Positions 42,260 to 47,607 of a stretch of 47,607 nt of DNA are shown piece by piece. How positions within the stretch are numbered: the stretch's first letter is position 1; every line of letters begins with the position of its first letter. A program made the position numbers and the translations under genes. The notes beneath the pieces were generated by a model. It saw nothing but the letters and a program-made list of their open reading frames with translations, searched no databases and was not told the DNA's origin. Location: positions 1 through 47,607 of the forward strand of contig JACKEQ010000038.1 in NCBI GenBank assembly GCA_020632885.1, read 5' to 3'. Source of the stretch: Alphaproteobacteria bacterium. Lineage in GTDB: Bacteria; Myxococcota_A; UBA796; GCA-2862545.

Positions 42260-43078
42260 ATGGAAGTGACTGTCCGATTCTGGGGTGTGCGCGGCTCCGT
42301 CGCCGTGCCGGGGGAACGTTGCGCTCGCTACGGGGGCAACACGTCGTGCGTCGAGGTGCGCGTCGGTGAGCAGCTGTTCGTCTTCGACGGCGGAACGGGT
42401 CTGCGCGGGCTCGGGATCTCGCTCGCCGGCCAGGCGCCGCTCGACGCGGACATCTTCTTCACCCACACCCACATGGACCACATCGCGGGCGTGCCGTTCT
42501 TCGGCCCGTTCTTCGGCCCGAAGAACCGGTTCGTGATGTGGAGCGGCCACCTGTCGGACATGGATCTGCAGAACGTGCTCCGCAGCTTCATGGCCGCGCC
42601 GCTGTTCCCGGTCCCTCCGGAGATCTTCAGCGCCGCGCTCGTCTGGAGCGACTTCAAGGCGGGCGACGTCCTGCAGCCCCGCGAGGGTGTGGTCGTGCGC
42701 ACGGCCCCCCTCAACCACCCGAACGGCGCCACGGGCTACCGGCTCGAGGCCAGCGGGAAGTCGGTCTGCTACATCACCGACACCGAGCACGTCCCTGGCA
42801 GCCCGGACCAGACGATCATCGACCTCGTGCAGGGCGCGGACGTCATGATCTACGACTGCACCTACACGGACGAGGAGTTCCCGAGCCACGTCGGGTGGGG
42901 GCACTCCACGTGGGAGGAGGGGCTCCGGATCGCGGACGCCGCGGGCGTGAAGCAGCTCGTGATCTTCCACCACGACCCCTCGCACGACGACGCGTTCATG
43001 GACAAGATCGCCTCGCGGGCGGACACCGCGCGGCCGGGCACCCTCGTGGCCCGCGAGGGCGGCGTCATCGTCCTCTGA
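42260..43078 (+). CDS. Metallo-beta-lactamase-fold hydrolase
   Basis: 272 residues, MEVTVRFWGVRGSVAVPG at the start. The metal-binding motif THTHMDHIAG (HxHxDH) is intact, with later ligands at APLNHPNGATGY, YITDTEH and VIFHHDPSHDD. The WGVRGSxxxPG opening and YGGNTSCVEV are typical of the RNase Z/phosphodiesterase-like branch of the fold; cyclic-nucleotide or phosphodiester substrates are possible but unproven. There is no signal peptide. Its final 14 bases overlap the convergent gene. Confidence 0.9.
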   Translation: MEVTVRFWGVRGSVAVPGERCARYGGNTSCVEVRVGEQLFVFDGGTGLRGLGISLAGQAPLDADIFFTHTHMDHIAGVPFFGPFFGPKNRFVMWSGHLSDMDLQNVLRSFMAAPLFPVPPEIFSAALVWSDFKAGDVLQPREGVVVRTAPLNHPNGATGYRLEASGKSVCYITDTEHVPGSPDQTIIDLVQGADVMIYDCTYTDEEFPSHVGWGHSTWEEGLRIADAAGVKQLVIFHHDPSHDDAFMDKIASRADTARPGTLVAREGGVIVL

Positions 43079-43634
43079 CCGGCTCCCTCCGGCGCTGCTG
43101 GCGCGGCGTCCGGGCCTCGAGGATGCGCTCCACCTCCGGCACCACGGCCACGTCGTCCTGCGCGAGCAGTCCCGCGAAGGCCTTCTCCCACGGACCCGCG
43201 TCCTCGGCGGGCGGTGGAGCGGGCCGACCGAGGAACACCACCAGCGTGCGCCCGTCGAGGGGCTGGGTGAGATCCAGCGAGCCGCCGTAGGTCTCGTGGA
43301 GGATGCCGCGGCTGGAGCCGTCCACCTCGTACCGCATGGACCGCTCGAAGTGCCTGTGCGCGTCGGGCCCCAGGGTGGAGATCTCGCCGCTCGGCGCGGG
43401 GACGGCTGCGTGCACGACCCGCTTCACCGTGTAGTGGTCGACGGCCTCCTGCCACGCCCAGTCGCGCGGGGGGTCGGTCGGCAGCCGGAGGGTGAGCTCC
43501 TGGCGGGTGACGCATGGAGTGGCGGCCTCCACCACGGCGATCACGTCGGCCTGCGCCACGACGTCTTCGAGGGAGAGCTCGCGCACGCCATCGCTGGCGT
43601 ACGCGGAGGACAGGACGGCGAGGGCGGCGAGCAT
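43065..43634 (-). CDS. Secreted protein of unknown function
   Basis: 189 residues from the ATG giving MLAALAVLSSAYASDG, a signal peptide with cleavage after YAS. The mature part begins SLEDVVAQADVIAVVEA, a pattern seen in many myxobacterial secreted proteins that I cannot assign, and ends in a strongly basic tail (RTPRQQRRREPVRGR). One Cys (TPCVT). No enzymatic motif. Divergent from the Ser/Thr kinase gene, 83 bases between starts; convergent with the hydrolase gene, 14 bases overlap. Confidence 0.75.
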   Translation of the reverse strand: MLAALAVLSSAYASDGVRELSLEDVVAQADVIAVVEAATPCVTRQELTLRLPTDPPRDWAWQEAVDHYTVKRVVHAAVPAPSGEISTLGPDAHRHFERSMRYEVDGSSRGILHETYGGSLDLTQPLDGRTLVVFLGRPAPPPAEDAGPWEKAFAGLLAQDDVAVVPEVERILEARTPRQQRRREPVRGR

Positions 43635-43717
43635 TCCGCGAGCATACGCCACGGACGCCGGTGGGGTGGACAACGGGCCCCGTTTCGGGCCATGCTCACG
43701 TACCTCCCAGCGTGTCG

Positions 43718-45334
43718 ATGACCAACACTCCCCAGTCCCTGAACGAGCCGGATCCACTCCTCGGGAAGACCCTCGCCGGGCGCTACCTGGTGCTGGAGCT
43801 CATCGATCGTGGCGGGATGGGCAAGGTCTACCGCGCCGAGCAGCAGCCCCTCGGGCGCATGGTGGCGCTCAAGACCCTCGATCTCCTCGACCCCCGGGGC
43901 GAGTTCCGCGAGCGCTTCTTCAACGAGGCCAGCGTCGCGAGCAAGCTCACGCACCCGAACACCGTGCGGATCTTCGACTACGGGCGGTCCGACGAGGGTG
44001 TGTACTTCCTCACCATGGAGCTCCTGGAGGGCGAGAGCCTCCACTCGCTCGTGAAGAAGGAGGCCCCGCTCGCCCCCTTGCGCCTCATCCAGATCGCCCG
44101 CCAGGTGTGTGGCGCGCTCCACGAGGCCCACGAGCGGGGCATCGTGCACCGCGACCTCAAGCCGGGGAACGTGTTCCTCACGCGGCACGGCGACGACCTG
44201 GAGGTCGCCAAGGTCCTCGACTTCGGGCTCGTGAAGGACCTCGACAGCGACGTGAACCTGTCGCAGACCGGCCAGGCACTCGGGTCCCCTCTCTACATGT
44301 CGCCCGAGCAGGTGGAGGGCGACCCCGTCGACCGCCGGAGCGACATCTACGCCATGGGCCTCGTGATGTACGTGGCGCTCACGGGCCGCGTGCCGTTCAA
44401 GAAGGGCAGCGTGGCCACCATCATGATGCAGCAGGTCACCGGGACGGTGCCCTCCTTCGACGAGATCCTGCCGGGTCACGGCATCCCGTTCTCGCTCGAG
44501 TGGGTCGTGCGCCGCTGCATCGAGAAGCGCCCGGAGCACCGCATCGCCACGATGCGCGAGCTCTCCCGGGCCCTGAAGATCTGCGCCCAGGAGATCCGCG
44601 GCGAGCTCGCCGAGCCCGTGGAGTGGAAGCTGGGCCCTGACGGCATGCTGGACCTCCAGGCGGGGCTGGTGCCCGGCCAGGAGGACACCAACATCCCGCC
44701 GGCGCTCGTCCCCAGCGAGCCTTCCGTGGTGGAGGTGCAGAACGTCCGCGACATCCCCAGCTCGCCGACGCTGAACGCCTCGTCCATCAACGCCAGCCGC
44801 ACGCTCACGGCGGGTGCGGCCGTCGGTGTCGGTGTCGGTGGGCTCGTGGTGGCCGGGGGCGCGCTGGTGCTCGTGGCCCTCGTGATGCTCGTGGCCATCG
44901 GGATGTTCGCGATGTCGCCCGGCACACCTGCGGCTCCCCAGCCCGCGCCGGTGGTCAGCGTGCCGGCTCCCGTGGAGCCCACGCGTCCCGAGGATCGCGA
45001 GGTCCGGCTCGAGTCCACCCCCGAGGGTGCGGAGGTCCTGCGGGGCGGTCGTCTGCTCGGGGTCACCCCGCTCGTGGTGAAGGTGGCGCCAGGCGAGGAG
45101 ATCGGTCTCACGCTGCAGCTCGAGGGGCACGAAGCGCGCGACGTCCTGGTCGACGGCACGGTCGACGAGCTCAAGGTGCCCATGAAGGCGAAGGCGGGGA
45201 AGGTCGTGCCAGCCACGGCGCCGCGCGTCGTCCCCACGCGCTCGCCGGGGGCTCCGGAGATCGTGCCGGACCGTGGCGAGGAGCCCGGGAGCCCGAACAT
45301 GACCGAGATCCGTGACCCCTGGGAGGATGGTTGA
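43718..45334 (+). CDS. Membrane Ser/Thr protein kinase with C-terminal PEGA domain
   Basis: 538 residues; ATG 43718 is used, and GTG 43712 is in frame. The cytoplasmic kinase domain (about 22-290) is complete: glycine loop IDRGGMGKVYRA, VALKTLD with the ATP Lys, HRDLKPGN (His143 region) with the catalytic Asp, DFGLVKD, and YMSPEQVEGDPVDRRSDIYAMG. A linker leads to one membrane helix (about 370-395). A Pro-rich stretch and a PEGA domain (about 428-480, ESTPEGAEVLRGGRLLGVTPL) follow outside. This is a typical myxobacterial eukaryote-like kinase. The PEGA domain may sense envelope ligands. The next gene starts at its stop (TTGA). Confidence 0.95.
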   Translation: MTNTPQSLNEPDPLLGKTLAGRYLVLELIDRGGMGKVYRAEQQPLGRMVALKTLDLLDPRGEFRERFFNEASVASKLTHPNTVRIFDYGRSDEGVYFLTMELLEGESLHSLVKKEAPLAPLRLIQIARQVCGALHEAHERGIVHRDLKPGNVFLTRHGDDLEVAKVLDFGLVKDLDSDVNLSQTGQALGSPLYMSPEQVEGDPVDRRSDIYAMGLVMYVALTGRVPFKKGSVATIMMQQVTGTVPSFDEILPGHGIPFSLEWVVRRCIEKRPEHRIATMRELSRALKICAQEIRGELAEPVEWKLGPDGMLDLQAGLVPGQEDTNIPPALVPSEPSVVEVQNVRDIPSSPTLNASSINASRTLTAGAAVGVGVGGLVVAGGALVLVALVMLVAIGMFAMSPGTPAAPQPAPVVSVPAPVEPTRPEDREVRLESTPEGAEVLRGGRLLGVTPLVVKVAPGEEIGLTLQLEGHEARDVLVDGTVDELKVPMKAKAGKVVPATAPRVVPTRSPGAPEIVPDRGEEPGSPNMTEIRDPWEDG

Positions 45335-46098
45335 CCGCCCTGCTGGCCCTGCTGCTCACCGGAACAGCCCACGCGAACGACCGCGCCAAGGAGCTCTTCC
45401 AGAACGGCAAGGAGCTCTACAACCAGGGTCGCTACGAGTCGGCCATCGTGGCCTGGAAGGAGGCCTACGAGCTCGACCCACGGCCGGTGCTCCTGTTCAA
45501 CCTCGCCAACGCCTACGAGCGCAGCGGGCTGATCCGCGAGGCCCTCGAGGCCCTCGAGGGCTACCGGCCGCTCGCCAGGGCCGAGGAGGGAGAGGCCCTG
45601 GACGCGCGGATCCGCAGCATGCAGGACCGCGTGCGCGAGATGGACGAGGAGGAGCGAAAGGCCGAGGCCGAGCGCCTGGCCGCGGAGCGTCTGCTCGAGG
45701 AGGAGCGCCGGAAGGCCGAGGCTGCGCGCCTGGAGGCCGAAGCCGCGAAGAACCGTCGGGGGCCGCCCGTGCTGCCCATCGCGATCACCGCGGTGGGCGC
45801 GGGTCTGGTGGGGTTCGGGGTCGTGGAGGGCCTCGGTGCGGTCTCCGCCCGCAAGGCCCTGAAGGACCCCGCCGTCTGCGCGCCCGGCGGGCCCTGCCTC
45901 GACACGGCGGCCGACGCGTTCGCCCGCCAGAAGCGCGCCGCCCTGCTCGCCGACGTCGGGTTGGTGTCGGGAATCGCGGTCACCGGTCTCGGGGCGTTCC
46001 TGCTCGTCTCGCGGCCCAAGGCCTCCGACCATGTCGTGTTGCCCACGGTGGACCTCACGGGTGGTCACGCGTCGCTGGGGGTGACCGGTGCGTTCTAG
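45331..46098 (+). CDS. TPR/coiled-coil membrane protein, partner of the kinase
   Basis: 255 residues, TTG start overlapping the kinase stop. A short leader (MTALLALLLTGTAHA) is followed by a TPR pair (NDRAKELFQNGKELYNQGRYESAI then FNLANAYERSGLIREALEAL). Next comes an Arg/Glu/Ala coiled coil (about 100-145) and two hydrophobic helices near the C-terminus (PIAITAVGAGLVGFGVV and LVSGIAVTGLGAFLLV). TPR proteins next to Ser/Thr kinases are common in myxobacteria and often scaffold signalling; this is inferred. Its end overlaps the next gene by 11 bases. Confidence 0.87.
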   Translation: MTALLALLLTGTAHANDRAKELFQNGKELYNQGRYESAIVAWKEAYELDPRPVLLFNLANAYERSGLIREALEALEGYRPLARAEEGEALDARIRSMQDRVREMDEEERKAEAERLAAERLLEEERRKAEAARLEAEAAKNRRGPPVLPIAITAVGAGLVGFGVVEGLGAVSARKALKDPAVCAPGGPCLDTAADAFARQKRAALLADVGLVSGIAVTGLGAFLLVSRPKASDHVVLPTVDLTGGHASLGVTGAF

Positions 46099-47521
46099 CT
46101 TCCTCGTGCTGGCCGTGGCCTCGGGCTGTTCGCTCGGCAACATCCCGCAGTCCCCCTGCACCACGAGTGCGGAGTGCCGCGACGCGTTCGGGTTCGCGAT
46201 GCAGTGTGGTTCGGAGGGCTACTGCGAGGCCCTCGACGTGCCGGATCGGTGCACGCGCACGTACCCCACCGACCTCTTCACGCGGCCCGAGGAGCACGCG
46301 GACGTCGTGGTGTTCGGCACGCTGTTCGACCACGAGTCCGACATCGACAACCTGCAGTCCATCGAGCTCGCGTTCCAGCAGGCCAACACCGAGGGGGGGC
46401 TCGACGGCCTCGAGGTGGGGCTCGTCAGCTGCGACTACCAGGAGCTCACCGACTACGACAACGACCCCTCCGGCGTGGCCGCGGACACCGCGCTGGGCTG
46501 GCTCGCGGACGACGTCGGGGTGCAGGGGGTGCTCGGTCCGGCCGCGAGCCAGCTCGTGCTCGACGTGTGGGGCACGGCGGAGGCCAGCGGGCTGTTCGTG
46601 ATCTCCCCGAGCGCCACGAGCAACGCGCTGGTCACGATCGACGGCGAGGTCTCCACCGACGACGAGCCGGGCCTCTTCTGGCGCACCGCGCCTCCGGACG
46701 CCGACCAGGCGGCCGCGATCGTGGCGGACATCCAGGGTCGGGGGAACACCAACGTCGCCGTGATCAGCCAGGTCGGCGCGTACGGCGACGGGCTCGCGAG
46801 CCTCCTGCAGGTGTCGATGGGCATCCCGGGCGATCGGATGTTCACCTTCGAGAACAGCAACCAGCTCACGGGCGCCATCGCTGACGTGGCGGCGGTCGCG
46901 GGGCTGCAGGAGGTCGTGTTCATCTCGAGCGAAGGTGGCGACGTCTCGAGCTTCCTGAACGGCGCGGCCGTCGTGGCGGCGTACGACACCGTCGCCATCT
47001 TCCTGTCGGACACCGCGCGCGCCCAGAGCGTCCTGCAGGGTGCCAGCGTCGCCCAGGGCACCTTCACCCGCGTGCGGGGCACCTCGCCCATCCCGGATCC
47101 GGCGACCTCGGACGTGGAGACCCGCTTCTATCTGGCGTACAGCCAGGAGTACGGCCAGGACGCCAACGAGGACGGCTACAACGCCTTCTCCTACGACGCC
47201 GCCTGGCTGTCGCTGTACGGTGCGGCCTGGGCGCGCTCGCAGGAGGGCGGCATCACGGGCCTCGGCATCGCGAAGGGGCTGCGGCACGTCACGGCGGGGC
47301 CCGCCACGGACATCCGCTCGGAGACCTGGGAGGACGTCCAGGCGGCGTTCGCGAACGGCGACCCCATCGACGTGCGGGGTGCGTCGGGCGAGCTCCAGTT
47401 CGATCCGTCCTCCGGCGAGACGTCGAACCCCATCGCCGTCTGGCAGGTGCGGGCCACCAACGACGGCTTCGAGAACGTCGCGCTGTGCTACCCGGGCCAG
47501 GGCTGCTCGCCGATCCCCTGA
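46088..47521 (+). CDS. Periplasmic-binding-protein (type 1, LivJ-like) lipoprotein
   Basis: 477 residues, GTG start inside the TPR gene end. MRSSFLVLAVASGCSLG gives a lipobox (ASGC). A Cys-rich N-terminal segment (SPCTTSAECRDAFGFAMQC, an EGF-like spacing) precedes a type 1 periplasmic-binding fold of the amino-acid/amide ABC-transporter kind: NLQSIELAFQQANTEGG, GVLGPAASQLVLDVW, PSATSNAL and AVISQVGAYGDGLA. No permease or ATPase genes follow within the window, so it may work as a ligand sensor with the kinase rather than in transport. Confidence 0.87.
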   Translation: MRSSFLVLAVASGCSLGNIPQSPCTTSAECRDAFGFAMQCGSEGYCEALDVPDRCTRTYPTDLFTRPEEHADVVVFGTLFDHESDIDNLQSIELAFQQANTEGGLDGLEVGLVSCDYQELTDYDNDPSGVAADTALGWLADDVGVQGVLGPAASQLVLDVWGTAEASGLFVISPSATSNALVTIDGEVSTDDEPGLFWRTAPPDADQAAAIVADIQGRGNTNVAVISQVGAYGDGLASLLQVSMGIPGDRMFTFENSNQLTGAIADVAAVAGLQEVVFISSEGGDVSSFLNGAAVVAAYDTVAIFLSDTARAQSVLQGASVAQGTFTRVRGTSPIPDPATSDVETRFYLAYSQEYGQDANEDGYNAFSYDAAWLSLYGAAWARSQEGGITGLGIAKGLRHVTAGPATDIRSETWEDVQAAFANGDPIDVRGASGELQFDPSSGETSNPIAVWQVRATNDGFENVALCYPGQGCSPIP

Positions 47522-47607
47522 CGCGCGTCGGTCCGGTGCGCGCAGCCGGGTGAGCATGGCGCCCAGCGCTCGCCGTGAAGCGACCTGCGTCGTGCCCGTG
47601 CCCAGCG

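Noticed and set aside
47522..47607. Possible start of another gene at ATG 47557 (plus) or the end of a minus-strand gene
   Set aside because: Only about 17 codons are available, with no convincing ribosome-binding site and no recognisable motif; nothing can be supported in these 86 bases.

Overview
The window is very GC-rich and gene-dense. It looks like a chromosomal segment of a myxobacterium-like (former deltaproteobacterial, Myxococcota-type) Gram-negative bacterium. The pointers are a PATAN/DUF4388 protein, a Ser/Thr kinase with a C-terminal PEGA domain, a PKD lipoprotein with an Asp-Thr/Asp-Ala spacer, many lipoproteins and secreted proteins of unknown function, and a protein resembling a myxobacterial uncharacterised family with a RelA/SpoT-like core. 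This is inferred from gene content; no rRNA is present to confirm it. I saw no rRNA, tRNA, CRISPR array, insertion sequence, phage gene or attachment site.

Layout. 1-4472 (minus): an ECF sigma factor with its zinc-finger anti-sigma factor, then a PATAN-domain protein, a DUF1460 amidase-like protein, a PKD lipoprotein and the start of an FAD oxidoreductase that runs off the left edge. 4653-5816 (minus): an unknown protein, rpoZ (omega) and a 66-residue acidic protein closed by a clear Rho-independent terminator. 6011-7990 (plus): groES-groEL. These are followed by a long hairpin whose 3' arm contains the ribosome-binding site of an unknown secreted protein (8064-9047). 9055-12538 (minus): a small membrane protein, then an aminotransferase/START-like/TPR gene run.

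12638-19080 (plus): a four-gene envelope operon. It has two large secreted proteins that are diverged tandem duplicates, a polytopic membrane protein and a lipoprotein. I recognise no characterised system here; it is the best candidate for an undescribed one. 19088-28811 (minus): a tightly packed ten-to-eleven-gene unit made of an unknown protein, an M14 carboxypeptidase, a cation/proton antiporter and an N-type ATPase in the order D-C-Q-B-E-F-A-G. The usual atpR is missing and the alpha subunit P-loop lysine is replaced by arginine.

29010-32919 (plus): an LplT-PlsC fusion for lysophospholipid uptake and re-acylation, followed by a protein with an NADase-type glycan-binding domain and a putative NlpC/P60-like protein. 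32888-35841 (minus): a DsrE-like secreted protein, a 59-residue membrane protein and two unknowns. 35907-38074 (plus): an ABCB-type exporter and a small Cys-rich protein. 38078-39175 (minus): the RelA/SpoT-like protein, divergent from rsgA. 39187-43078 (plus): rsgA, a membrane-anchored unknown, a sulfatase lipoprotein and a metallo-beta-lactamase-fold hydrolase. 43065-43634 (minus): a secreted unknown. 43718-47521 (plus): Ser/Thr kinase with PEGA domain, TPR/coiled-coil membrane protein and a periplasmic-binding-protein lipoprotein with overlapping reading frames.

Genes are packed with start/stop overlaps (ATGA, GTGA, TTGA), and several convergent pairs abut or overlap with no terminator. No gene-free stretch exceeds 300 bases.
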